Below, one piece after another: positions 45,000-56,729 of a stretch of 64,000 bases of DNA (within the stretch, counting starts at the first letter, position 1; each line of letters opens with the position of its first letter). The DNA lies in contig CM073534.1 in NCBI GenBank assembly GCA_037074615.1, forward strand, positions 5,762,861 through 5,826,860, written 5' to 3'. A program made the translations under genes and the position numbers. The notes beneath the pieces were generated by a model. It had not been told where the DNA came from. It worked only from the letters and a program-made list of their open reading frames with translations, and did no database searches. Source of the DNA: Leucaena leucocephala. Its lineage: Eukaryota > Streptophyta > Magnoliopsida > Fabales > Fabaceae.

Positions 45000-47097
45000 G
45001 CCTTCTAGTAATTAGGGGTCAAGGAACCTTTCTTTCATTAATTCAGACACTATTAGGTCATTAGGACATGGACAATCATGTGTAGCAATAGGGCTCATGG
45101 TACTAGCATATCTTTTCTCTTGGGAAGATAAATTCTAGCAATCATCCACAAATGCATACACACTTTAATGCATTAGCTTTATTACAACACATGCATGGAC
45201 AAAATGTAGTCCACTCATATGCCAACCTAAACATGTGCATTTACATGCTTGTAGCTCAACAGTAAGTTTAATTACTCCATGGGGCCCCAAGTCTAAAACT
45301 GGACTATGTCATTCCCCCAATATTGGTCATGATATTTATGGGAAGCATAACTTATTGCATCAATTTTGCCTCAATATTTGGGCCAACACCATTTTTCCAA
45401 TTAACCATTGACATTTTGTTTCTAAGAAATTTCTGGGCCAACTTTTTTTGATGCTCAAGTATTAGAACAAACACATTGTGCCTTCGCTCTTGCAAAATCC
45501 ATGCATCAAATGACTCCATTAATTAGGGGTAATACTGTCCCATTTTTTGAATGGGAACTTGCTCATAGCTCATCGTTGCATGTCCCCTTGGGTCTCAACC
45601 CATTGTGCCAACTGTGGACAAAAGGCTTGTAGCTTCCCCATTGTGACATTAAAATCTCCCTCAAGCCTTGCATATGCAATTCCATCAAGTAGGTTAAGCG
45701 TGTCCTCCTTGAGAAAAGTAACACTATAGTTTTACATGACGATAGAAATAAGCATGTCTAGCATGGGAAAAAATAGTCTGAACAGTAGCTATGATTGCAT
45801 TGTTCTGATCTGACACAATTGTGATCTCCAAGGATCCTATGGCCTCTTTAACATTTTGGAGAAACCAAGTCCACTCATCATTCATCTAGCCACTAACAAT
45901 AGCATATGCTAATGGAAATAATTCATTATCTACGTCATATGCATTGGCTGTAAGCATTGTTCTCCTGTATGGACCACTAAGATGACATCCATTTACATAC
46001 AATATGGCTCTGCACCCTTGCAAAAAACCTTCAATTGAGCTTCCATATGCAATGAATACCCTCTCAAATCTTTTTGACTCTAAGCCTTCCCATCTAGCAA
46101 CAATTCTTCGATTAGTTTCTATAGGCCTCTCACATATCTAAGGAATAATCTTGTAAGAATCCTCTGCAGTACCATGTATTTCTCTTAAGGCTTGTTCATA
46201 GTTCAATCACACACTATAATCTCTATACAAGTCCTTGCTTATTTCTTTTGCATTCTTATTGATATTACTCGTCAAAGCATCAATCATGAGATACGATGTT
46301 AAATTTGACTTTCCATGGTGAGACACAAATAGGTTTTCTTGTGCATTATGCATGTGCTGACTTGTGAATCTTCTTATACTTAAGAATTCTAAATCTTGAT
46401 GTTCACCTATACAATATGCACCCATGTACCATGGGCATCCATCGACCTTGCACTTCACAATGATCTTTTTTTATTATTCTTGATAAATTTGTATGAAAAC
46501 CTGTGCGCGATGCTGTATTTGTATAGTTTTTTAAAGAACCCCCACATTTGGAAAATTTTGACCTTCCACTTTGTATAATTCATTTCAGGTGTAGCTGTTG
46601 GAATCATTTTGTAAGCACAAGACAATAATGGCAATACTTCATTATCATTTTCCAAAGTAGGGTTGACACATGGAGCCTACATTCCCACTTCCAAACAATT
46701 CATCAAACCTGCAACAAATGAAAACTTACTGTGTGAGTAATGATAACTGCCTACAACTGATATGATTACTTATATTGCAAATTATAGATGACAACATTTT
46801 GAAATTAGCACAACATATTATTACACATCTTGGTCTTCCATTAGATTATCCATACCAAGTTGTGTGCATTCATATGTACACATGACCACTTTCTCCAATG
46901 AACATAATTAAATGCTCAATTCCTTCATCATTAAACATGTCAACAAATGTATGTTTATCAAACCTAAAAGTGAATTTTATCACAATTTCATCACTTGCTT
47001 TCCCAACAAGTGATGATACTAATGTTTTGAACTCATCATATGTTATGCCTTCCTTTATAGATATGATGCTTACTTGACCCCAACATATGTATGACAT
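45000..47097 (-). pseudogene. MULE transposase (MuDR-type)
   Basis: Minus strand, in order. The N-terminal MuDR-like part is at 47097-46870 (ISIKEGITYDEFKTLVSSLV). A DNA-binding segment at 46655-46207 includes MKCKVDGCPWYMGAYC and FTSQHMHNA, a CCHC-type transposase finger. The MULE catalytic core is at about 46090-45500: FERVFIAYGSSIEGFLQGC, YVNGCHLSGPY, AYDVDNELFPLAYAIV, TIVSDQNNAI. The first catalytic Asp of YVDG is Asn. The second (VSD) is kept. The Glu region (SFDAWILQE) is present in another frame near 45520. One TAG replaces a residue after IVSG. The frame from 46200 to 45740 is otherwise continuous, so decay is modest. Confidence 0.92.
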
Positions 47098-47149
47098 TTT
47101 ACATCATTTCCAAACTATCCCCCCAAATGAACATAACTAAATAGATACT

Positions 47150-47800
47150 TTGTAGATGAACTCACCATCAATAATGACAACCTACATGAGACATATAATA
47201 TTAACAACTCAAGCACTTATATTAACAACTATCGCATACTATAATAACAACTCTTCCTGCCCTCGCATATCAGATCATGATCTGTCATTCACACTTCACA
47301 AGAACTTTTCTAATGTTTATATTTTCTTAGAACACTCAAGTAAACACACCACAAATTCCTGCAAACTAAACATAACCTTTAAAAATCTCAATAAACACAA
47401 TTGACCTACAACTCAGATGATGAAAAAGTCATGCTCTAAACATAATGTCTATATTATGTGGGTCACCTTTTATAGCTCACACTTCAACAATAACAACCTG
47501 CACTAGACATATAATATTAAGAACTCAGTCTCCTATATTAATAACTATCACATAATATAATAACAACTCATTTGCCCTTGCATATCATATCATGATCTGT
47601 CATTCACTTTATAGGAACTTGTCTAATGTTCATATTTTCTTATTACACTCAAGTAAACACACCACAAATTCTTACAAATTGAACATAACTTTTATAACCC
47701 TAAATAAATATAGTTAACCCATAGCTCAAATGATAAAAAGGTCATGCTATAAACACAGTCCATATATACATGTGTCACCTTCTATACCTCACACTTCTGC
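47150..47800. repeat. Tandem duplication of about 316 bp near the right MULE end
   Basis: The stretch holding ACATATAATATTAA, CATGATCTGTCATTCAC and CACTCAAGTAAACACACCAC at 47181-47375 recurs at 47497-47690 with clear divergence. Shared flanks extend the units to about 47150-47480 and 47481-47800. It lies between the transposase start and the right TIR and carries the AACAACT word. Confidence 0.8.
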
Positions 47801-49143
47801 CACACACTATCATATATAGTAGGACAATGTTGAGGAAACCACTTCGCTGGGTTTGATAGTAACATATTTCACCTTCTCATATCATAGTAAGAAAAGATGA
47901 CACATATAGTAATTCTTCCTTAATGTCTAGCCATGACGTTGAGTAAACCCAACTATGAACACAACATGCGTTCCATTGTATGCTATCTTTCTTGACATGC
48001 TTTCTCCTCTTCTTTCCAAAGTAGAGCATGCCAAGTCCCATTTGTTCTGAAATATTTTTTATTTCACAAGCACAGTTATGTCTTTTGACAATTGGAAAAA
48101 ATTCTTCTGAGATCCTATGAAACTTAAAATTAATTATGGCATTTATTGGAACTTTTTTGTCATTTAATTGCTTTCATGGGACCCAAATGTCATTTTTTCC
48201 TTCTATTTTTTGGTTTGGTTCATTCAATTTTCTATTTCTTTTTTAGTTTTTATTTAAAATTTGTTCAGTTTTTGGTATTCGATTTGGTTAGAATATAAAA
48301 TTTTGATTTTAACTTAAAAGAATAATTGTACATTAAAGTTAGGCTATTATTAAGGCCTAGTCCAAATAGTTAATAATCTCACCTTAAAAAAATAAAGCCA
48401 AAAGACGAAAAGAGAAACGATACACTCAACAATCACTTCTCTTGTATTGCCGTCATCCCAATCTCAATGCATCTTGTATTTTCCCCTTATAGGGCTGCTT
48501 CTTCATTTTAACTCTTTAGTAATGACTTCTTATCTCTCTAATGGTGTCAATGGCTCTCAGAAATTCTTCTTCCAAATGTCTTTTCCCATTTTCTCAAATC
48601 TATTGTTTCTCTCGAGCCTCACACTTTACTTATTCCCAACTCTCTGAGCTGGTCTATGTAAATGAGATAATCACTACTTCCAATATATGGTGGAGGTCCA
48701 TGGCCACTTTCAAACAAATGTAAGGTCTTCATTGTTCAAGGTTTCAAGACTTCAGTCTCATTGTCAATCACACCCTCACCCTTTTTCACTATTCATAGCC
48801 TCAAGACTTTAATCTCACTTTCAATCTGTAGACTCCAGTCCTCATGGCTCATATCTAGATTGTAAAATCTAGTGAAACATCTAGCTTTAAATATTGAAGT
48901 TGCTCTTATAAATCCCTAGTGTGGATTTTGATCAAGTAAAGTTTGCTTTTTAAAAAATGAAGCTTATATAAGTAACTTCTCTTATCTTAGAATTCAGTTT
49001 TAACTAAAACTGAACCAAAATATTTTCATTAATTTGGTTTCAGTTAATTTGATCAATCAGTTTTAGTTCAGTTTATAAATTTGACTCTTTCAATTTTTGG
49101 TTCATTAGATTTTTACCAAAAATCGAATTGAATGCTCACTCCA
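47801..49143. other. Right MULE arm and right arm of the hAT-like element
   Basis: The MULE TIR occupies 48077-48200 and its TSD 48201-48209. After that comes hAT-like non-coding DNA with GGTTTGGTT and TTCAGTTTT words and the right terminus at 49143. The plus-strand frames at 48447-48723 show no domain and lie in non-autonomous hAT sequence. Confidence 0.55.
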
Positions 49144-49152
49144 CTTGTAGGT

Positions 49153-51920
49153 TGAAACATCCTTACTTTCATACGTCTTAAGGACCATTCAGTAGTATTT
49201 AGAACCACTTATAAGACTTTGGAAATCCATTAGCTAAATCTCAAAATTTTCTCTTTCTCGAGTTACTGTTCATATAGCAATCCAGATTACACAATGAACT
49301 TCAAAAAATCATAATTAATTATAGACAAATCAAAATGAAGTGGTTCAAAAGGCTAAATGAAAATAACATCTTTAATTTAAAGTGAAAAATAATTTCTAGA
49401 CCAAATGCTTAGCCAATTAATACAGTTTATTGGTCAAATATTACTGTTCATTTGGTCAAAAATTCTAAAAACAGATTCTGGTCCCTTACTTTGAAAAATT
49501 AGTTCTCTTTGTACAGACATCAAAATAAGGCGTTCTTAGTGTCAAAACAAAGCTTGACATGTTAAATAAATGTTTGTAAAATTTCATACATTTATCTTAT
49601 CATTTACTATTTCTCATTGCATCATGATCATCACTACTTGCATTGGTCAAATAGTAACATTACATATAACAATTCTTCACCTAACATTTATACTTTCCAA
49701 TCCCTAGCTTCTCTCCATGCTTCTTCAACCCTCTTTCACCATTAACAAACTTGTGGGATTGGGATTATAGGAAGGGGATGAGATTTTTAGGGAAATCTCA
49801 ACAGCAAACGGTACTACACAATGCATGCATTAATGTAAATAGTTGTGTTTGCTTGTGAAAGTGTTAACATTGTGTAATGTGCATGCTTCCATGTAACATA
49901 TGAAATACAATTGGCCAAATTAATCATAGAATAGAGCTTCATACATAAGCACATATGCAACACAATTCAACAAATCCATAGCACAATCAAGCATAATATT
50001 CAATGCATACAAGTTTAGGATTAGTTTACTACCTCATATACTTGACTCTTTTTCACTTTATCTTGCTTCTTTCTTCTCACTTCTATTGGATATGTGTCTG
50101 CCTCTTTTTGACAAATCCTAACATCACATAATCATTCATCCATCACAATCTAACTTCCTTGAGCATTAAACTTACTTTAACTAACATAACTTCCTCTTGA
50201 ACATTAAGCTCATTTAACTACATTAACTTTCCTTAATCTTAACTAATGGACTTGGCCTTTGAATCAATTGATGTCTTGACTTTACCCCACACAATTTTAT
50301 CTTTTGAATCTATTTATGAGCTTAGAATCATGAAATTCCAGCTCCTTCATGGCCTGCTTGAATCTATTTATCTTTAATCTCTTGCTTGCTTGAACTTTGG
50401 TACCTTGAATCTTCTTTGTCTTGGCTTGAGTTTTCATTTTGCAAGAGTTTCCCCAAGGGTTCTTGAGCTCATGGTTTGGAGGCTGAAATGAGGGGGTATT
50501 TACAGAAAAATCTCATAGAAAATTAATGGCCAAGATTACTTTGTGCAGTATTTGATCTAAAGGCTCACATTTAATCTTGGATTTAGCTTTTTCAAAAAGA
50601 GAATTATGATATCATCCATGACATCATCCATGACATCATCAAGGGACTACTCATAGTGCTAGGTGGCAAAATTCCAATGGGGGAAGCTTCTGGAAAAAGT
50701 TTAGTCAAATCTAGCACCAGCTCAATCCGATTTCCCAAAACCAGATTGATTTATAAATCTAATTTTTCTAAAATTCCATAATATGCTTTCTGGCCTTAAA
50801 TCTAGTATCTGGATTCATCCTAACATTGACATTCTAGGACTGGGTCAAGACTTAATTACAGATCCCTTGGGAAATGACTAAAATGCCCTTTGTTCAGGTC
50901 TTGCCCTATATTAACCCTAAGGACATAATTGTCATTTTACACATATTTACTTCTTATCAGGCATATATTGACACTAACTAATCACTCTTGTACTTGCCTA
51001 GATGTTTTTGGCTTGTCCAAATGACCAAAATGCCTTTCGTCTAACTCTGCCTCAATGACACAACACAATAGCATACCTTTAGTGGCATTTTCATAATTTT
51101 ATATTTTTCCTGATCTTTATTAGCACTGGCCCACATACTTATATGAAAATATCATTGGGCCTATAAGGTGTCATTCTGGGCCCTCTATATGATCCACTAC
51201 TTTCATGGGCTCAATTCTCAAGAAATTCCTCTGAAATATATTTATTGGGTGTTTTAATTCACTATAAATTCTATAATAAATTCTACAGAACTCTTTTTTG
51301 AGCTCTGTTAATTTTAAAAATTCTTATATTAATTATAGGAATTTAATGCCAAATTACATCTGATTCTGAGGTCCATAGGATACTGTATTAATTTTATTTT
51401 CTTCAAAAATTAATATAAATTTTTTCGGCACCTTATATCAAAATTATGTGTTGCGTCAAACTGATCAGAATAATTCTCTCTATTTACTGGAAAAATTTGG
51501 GACTAATATGATTCTGAGCATTTTTAGGCCTTTTCCGGCTCAACTTTCTTATAATTACATTTTTACCCTTAAACTTTTGATAAATTATATTTAAGTCCCT
51601 TAACTTTTGGTAATTATACCTTTTGGCCTAACTTTTTTCTCTACCTTTAGTTTTGGCCTTAAACCTTTTCTAATTTTCATTTAGGTCCTTAAACTTTTAA
51701 AAGTTACACTTTGGGCCCTCAACTTTGCATAATTACACTTAATAGCCCAAAGTTTATTTCTATTGTCATTTTTCACCGTAGAACTTTTGAACTTTCATTT
51801 TAGTCCCTCTCTTCCTTCAAGACTCATTTGACCTTTATTATTCCTTCTGATCATTGTCATAATCCTTTCCAAACCTCTTTCCACTATCAGTAACAGATAG
51901 AGGAAAATTAGGATATGACA
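49153..51920 (-). mobile_element. Solo LTR of the long Gypsy family (minus strand) in the FAR1-like gene
   Basis: Plus strand runs from TGAAACATCC (49153) to GGATATGACA (51920), 2768 bp. Flanks are TAGGT (49148-49152) and TAGGC (51921-51925), four of five equal. Removing the LTR and one duplication joins the hAT TSD to CTAACAAAG, restoring the FAR1 frame. No internal region remains. Confidence 0.87.
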
Positions 51921-51925
51921 TAGGC

Positions 51926-53063
51926 TAACAAAGAAAAGTGACCATATACTATCTTCGCTTATCAAGATCAAGAAATGGCTAAAGCACTAGAGGATTTAAT
52001 GCTTGAGGTTAAACATAGGTTTTGAATCTTCCATTTGCATATAAATGGTGTAAAACATTTAAGGAACTTAATGAAACTAGATGGGTTGTGTTTCATGACT
52101 AATCTTAACTAGTGATTGTATAACTATGATGAAGAATATGAGTTTGAGGATTCAGGAGGGAGGTACTATCAACTTATAATTTGAAAAAAAAACTCTTTAT
52201 TGTCCTTTATATACAATATAAAAGAAAAATGGGCAGCTTGCTACATGAAACATTATTTCACAATTAGTATGCAAAGTACTCAACTAAGTGAAAGCATCAA
52301 TTCATCTTTAAAGGATTGTATGACTGTTGACCTTGATATCAATAAATTCTTCAAGCTCTTTCAATTAGTAGTTCCTAAGAAATGATACACTGAGTTGACA
52401 CGTGACTTTGACACATAAGAGAAGCTACCTAGATTAATTGTGCAAAATGTACCAATGCTCCAACGGGTTTCTCAAATATACACTCCTGTTATATTTGATG
52501 TCTTATAGCATAAATAGGATTATATTTGTGGATGCCTCATAAAAGAAAGAGATGAGGTAGGTGATGTAAGAAATAAGTGATTGGAATGATTTCTAGATTA
52601 AGAGAGTGAAGAGTTACTTACTATACTACCAATGATTCCACCAATTGTAGTTGCATGAAGTTTAAATAATATGTAATAATATGTTGTCATGCATTGAAGA
52701 TATATACACACTTAGAAGTTGATGAACTTTTTAAAATATATCATAAAAAGATGGACAAGAGAAGAAAGATGTGAAGTTGTTCAAGAAATCCTGGGTAATG
52801 AAATTCAAGTTGACCCTAAGATGGAAAGTACAATGTATTATAGAATATTATGTCCCATGTTTGTAAGGTTGGTGTATGAGGATTCAAAATATCAAGAGAC
52901 TTTTGATATTATTCAAGAAGCGATCATAGAACTCAACAAAAATGCTAGTGACATTCTTGCCATTAGTGAATCTTCTCAAGATGAAACATCCTCCAAATTG
53001 TGTACTAAGTGTGTTATAACTACTATGTTGAAGAAAAAAGAGGGGAAAAAGCATAAAAGATGA
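51926..53063 (+). pseudogene. FAR1-related sequence (FRS-like), 3' segment
   Basis: Continues the frame broken at 40284: after LQ come ANKEK, a TGA, then PYTIFAYQDQEMAKALEDLM. Next are FHLHINGVKHLRNLMKL, IYNIKEKWAACYMKHYF and STQLSESINSSLKDCM (52200-52385), which holds the conserved S-E-S Glu. The SWIM zinc finger is at about 52640-52700: CSC, then CHALKIYTHLEVDEL in another frame. The C-terminal part is IIKRWTREERCEVVQEILG to a stop at 53061-53063 (52719-53063 is open). The expected Asp of TDQD is Tyr. Several TAG/TGA stops interrupt the middle. Order and domain content fit a FAR1-related protein. With the 39640-40284 piece this is one gene torn apart by later insertions. Confidence 0.9.
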
Positions 53064-53068
53064 TATAT

Positions 53069-54615
53069 TGTTAGACTCCATGTTTAATGATGACAAACTA
53101 TTACATTTTGATTTATGTTTAATATAGCTTATTTTTTAATAAGATTACTTATAAGAGTGTTTATCAATAATCCCTTTGATCAATAAGAACTTCAGTTTTT
53201 GGAATCAATGTCTAATTGAAGTTTATTAAAGAATTAATAGATAAGGCAGCTTATCAATAAGCACTTCGATAAATGAATCAGTTATACATTTTGTAAATAT
53301 GAGAAAAACTTTATCTTATAGTATGATCTTGTTTAAGCTAAGTCTAAAATTGTTTATGAAAATGATCTCATAAAAGTTTGAAAAACTTTGATTTAAAGAT
53401 ATTGGTAAAATATTTTAAACTTTTAAAAAAAAATTTGATCTAGTCAAATTCTATTCTTCAAATTAGTTTATCGATAAAAGACTTCAAAAAATGCATTCAT
53501 CAAAAAGTACTTTGATAAGACCACTATGTCAAAACTCAAGATTTTATCAGAGACCAACTTGAAAAGATTGTTTATTAAATAATACTTCGATAAATTGTCT
53601 ATTCTATTTTTTTAAAAAACAAAAGCATTAATTGAAGAACTTTTCGCTAAGTCTAAATCTTTGTCTTTGTACTCAAAGCTCATTTCGAGGACACTTTGAT
53701 AAAACTGGTTTTTGAAGTATTATTTTATAAGTCATTTTGGTTTAAAAAACATTTATATAATGATTTATCGATAAGGGTACTCTTTGATAAACACTTTAAT
53801 AATTTGACTTGTTCATCATCTGACATTCAATTGATCTTCAAACCATGTTTCTACCGTTCAATCCAAAGTTTTTGAAACTAATTTACCTTTTCTTAAACAT
53901 TTTCTATATCTATTATGCATTGTATTTCAATATCAATTGGAATAAAATACAAGATCAAATTAAGAAGTCTTCAAAAAGTAGTTTGTGTCAAATAAGTATT
54001 AAATGTTTCCAACTATTACACTTTCAATGACTCAATCTCTCAATGGTTACTTCAATATGAGTCTAATGGTTACTCAACAGACACATGTTTAGACTCAACT
54101 ATAAAAGAATGCCACAATAAATGAATAAACAACATTATTGAACATCATCTAACAACCTTCTGTCAATTGCATAAACTCTCATTCAATACTTTGTTTTACA
54201 TTTTCTAAGAGTCAACTTCTGAACTTTAGTGTTTAACACTATCAACTCTATTGAGAGAACTTAGAAACTTTTTTATCCATCATCTGAGATACTCAAGACA
54301 GTAGGTCTCTTGAGTTGATGATTGTAACCTTATGAGAAGTAAGGGGAAGTGAGAAATATAACTCTTGAGGTTGATGTATTGAGGCACAAGAGCCCTATGA
54401 ATCTTAGATTATAATGGAACACTCAAATGACCTCTCTAGGGACTACATGTAGGTCAATTGGTTGGGCTAAACAAGTATAATCTTTCCATGCACATTCTTT
54501 TTATCTGCTTCCTCAGAATATCTTTCTTATCTCTTTTTAATTTTATTGATTTAAGTTTTTAAATCTTCAATACCACACAATTCACCCCCTCTTAGGTGAA
54601 AATGCAATTATAACA
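53069..54615. mobile_element. Solo LTR related to the Copia D LTR
   Basis: TGTTAGACTCCATG at 53069 to TTATAACA at 54615, with perfect TSD TATAT at 53064-53068 and 54616-54620. The 3' end carries CACAATTCACCCCCTCTTAGG, matching the block in the Copia D LTR. A TATA box CTATAAAAG lies near 54099. It contains many TTATCGATAA or TTATCAATAA palindromes. It inserted just after the stop codon of the FAR1-like gene. Confidence 0.88.
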
Positions 54616-56120
54616 TATATGACTTGGGTTGAGGGCTGATCACCAATCTAATAAAAAAAGAAAAGTGCAATCTAAATATACACATAAGGTATAGATGAAA
54701 TCTTTATTATGGTATTTTCATCTTGAGTTTAGTAAATATTAATCATTTTTAATTGTAGAGTGTTAAAGTTTATTGGTCATACTTTAATCTCTTTTTTTAT
54801 CATAGGATGCTCAAGTGGCGTAATGCGCATCAAAAGAAAAAGAGGAAAAGAAAAATCAAATCTCTTCAATCACTAGGTACATTAGAATATGTACACTTGA
54901 TAGCATTTGCAATAAATGAAACGCTTTTGTTCAAATATTTAGTATAGTACATTAGAATTAGTTCACTTCAATTTTTATCAACAGAGTGCACTTTGACAAT
55001 ATTTTCTTTATAATAGGTTCTCAATCCATTACCATTAGTCATCAATAAAATTATGTTAGGCAGCTCCTTTACCATCAAGTTCAATTTGGTTCAACAACCA
55101 TTTTGGTCCAGTCATTTTGACAAAACAATGTAGCTCCTTCAGAAATTTAGAAGTAAGCTATTTTGTTTAGCAAAGCATTTTGTTCAACATTGGGCAACCT
55201 GCTATCAATACATGAGTCAATATATTCTAGGTTATCTTTGTTGGAATAATCCATCTCATTTTATTGAACTTCTTTACAATATTTATCAAGATATTCTGTA
55301 CAAACAAAATGTAGTAAATGTATAGTTCAAATCTTAATTATCATCATTTTTGTTAGACTTTTTTCTATTGGAAAATTAAAACAAAACTTACCATCGATCC
55401 ATCACTAAAGTCAGGGTTGTTGAACTTTATAAAGCAAAATATAAAAGTTGAAATGAGCAAAAGCTTTACAAGAGCATAATGGAATCTAGGTAAGATAAAC
55501 AAATAAAAAAGGTTAGCAATGTGGAACCAGGAGAAATATCAAGTTGTATTGGTAAGAAGGGAAGTAATATCATATAATATAGTTTGATACATTTTCTCAA
55601 AACACAAGTCCATTTTATCAAGTCCATTTTCTTAAAGGCATTTGATCAAACATCTTCAAGGCACAAACAAGAAACCTATGAATTTTTATGCAGTATAAAC
55701 AAAATTCCACCAAATTAAAAGTATACAACAGCGGGAATTTTCTAAGAGATTTAATAGAGTATTTAATGACATCACAAATAGAATAGTCATAGAGAGAGAT
55801 AAGGAAATGCTGGTATAGATTATTAAAAATTGGAACAAAGATATAAGGAATGCTAGAATAATCATTTGTAGTACAAACTAGGATCAAAACTAAAGTTGCC
55901 CGTGCCAAAAAAGTGAAATATATGATTGTAGCAACAGTGTACAAGGAAACATTGAAGTCATCAATGGGAGAGTGGTATGTCAAGCAAGATATGCAATTTT
56001 GTGGTTGTGTTGTGTAGAAGATGAATGATAATAAAAAAAATATAGGGACAAGAGTAAATGAGTGTGTATATGAGCAGTCAGGATTTGATACTTGAAATGA
56101 CATCGTTTAATTAAGTGAAA
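54616..56120 (+). other. Possible downstream exons of the FAR1-like gene; otherwise non-coding
   Basis: After a TTTTTATCATAG acceptor-like site, 54809-54890 reads MLKWRNAHQKKKRKRKIKS, a basic tail of the kind seen at FAR1-related C-termini. At 55017-55322 a frame (NPLPLVINKIMLGSSF, WNNPSHFIELLYNIYQ) has a single TAG. Both could be terminal exons. I recognise no firm homology. The minus-strand 161-codon frame at 55618-56103 has no recognisable domain. Confidence 0.3.
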
Positions 56121-56729
56121 TGTTAGTGGCCACTTTGTGAATCTAAGTGACATTTGATTCCCTACAAATTTTAGGAGGGAAAGGGAAAATTCAATTTTCT
56201 TTATGGCGATTTTGGTTTACCTATTTTCTAGGAACTAATTTTCCAGCCTCCCCAATTTTCCTTTAAAGGTGGGAAAATCAAATCCTGCATATTCTAGTGG
56301 GATCCCATTTTCCCTCTATAGCACCAAAGTGCTAAATACAAAGTTGCCCTCTATTATATAAAAATAGACTGGAGCGAGCAGAGCTTTGAGGTCATAGCTA
56401 TGAAGAACTTGCCAAAGTAAGCTTGTGCTTTGTCCAAAGCTTATGGAGTATGTGAGATACAAAAATCTTTGATGAGCTTGTGCTAAGAGGTGGGTCCATA
56501 GGCTTGCATATATATCCTTTGTCTTTGTTTTTGCTTGATAGGACTCTTGGTGGAAGCTTTTGTTTTTATCTCCACTTTCTCTATCTTCCATATATCTCCT
56601 TTTTGTTTATTTTTTTGTCATTATAGACCAAGAATCTGATAAGCCTTTGTTTCCTGTCTTGGTTACTTGTTTAGCCATTGTTGTAGCTATTAGGATAATG
56701 CTTTTGAAAATGTTTGTCACCTAACTAGA
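56121..56729. other. Non-coding DNA upstream of the PIF/Harbinger genes
   Basis: Includes a stretch at 56150-56330 rich in GGGAAAA and TTTTCCC words (TTTTAGGAGGGAAAGGGAAA against ATTTTCCTTTAAAGGTGGG). It may be the left terminal region of the PIF/Harbinger element, but a matching right end was not found. Confidence 0.35.

Larger units (their letters stand above)
40347..48200. mobile_element. Mutator-like element with Ulp1-type gene (KI-MULE-like)
   Basis: A 7854-bp element bounded by TIRs of about 125 bp (40347-40472 and 48077-48200; about nine in ten bases match by eye), starting GGGAAAATGACATTTGGGTC. The perfect 9-bp TSD TTCTATTTT lies at 40338-40346 and 48201-48209, the duplication size expected of Mutator-type elements. 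Inside are a plus-strand Ulp1-like protease gene (41574-43830) and a minus-strand MULE transposase (45000-47097), transcribed towards each other. This matches the KI-MULE (Kaonashi) type known from other plants. Both genes carry stops and frameshifts. Confidence 0.93.
40285..49143. mobile_element. hAT-like non-autonomous element containing a whole MULE
   Basis: The left end TAGGGCTGAGCA and right end TGCTCACTCCA are imperfect inverted repeats of the TAGGGNTGAGCA type common in plant hAT elements. The 8-bp target duplication is CTTGCAGG (40277-40284) and CTTGTAGG (49144-49151), seven of eight equal. Own sequence is only 40285-40346 and 48210-49143, about 1 kb, with subterminal stretches related to GGTTTGGTT. 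No transposase is present. The target is the FAR1-related pseudogene. Confidence 0.75.

Noticed and set aside
48447..48723. Two overlapping plus-strand frames of 60-66 codons
   Set aside because: They lie within the non-autonomous hAT-like right arm, have no domain and overlap each other in different frames.
55618..56103. 161-codon minus-strand frame with hydrophobic stretches
   Set aside because: Composition (Phe, Tyr, Ile, Ser) is what AT-rich DNA gives; no domain, no homologue elsewhere in the window, and no gene context. A family comparison would be needed to revive it.
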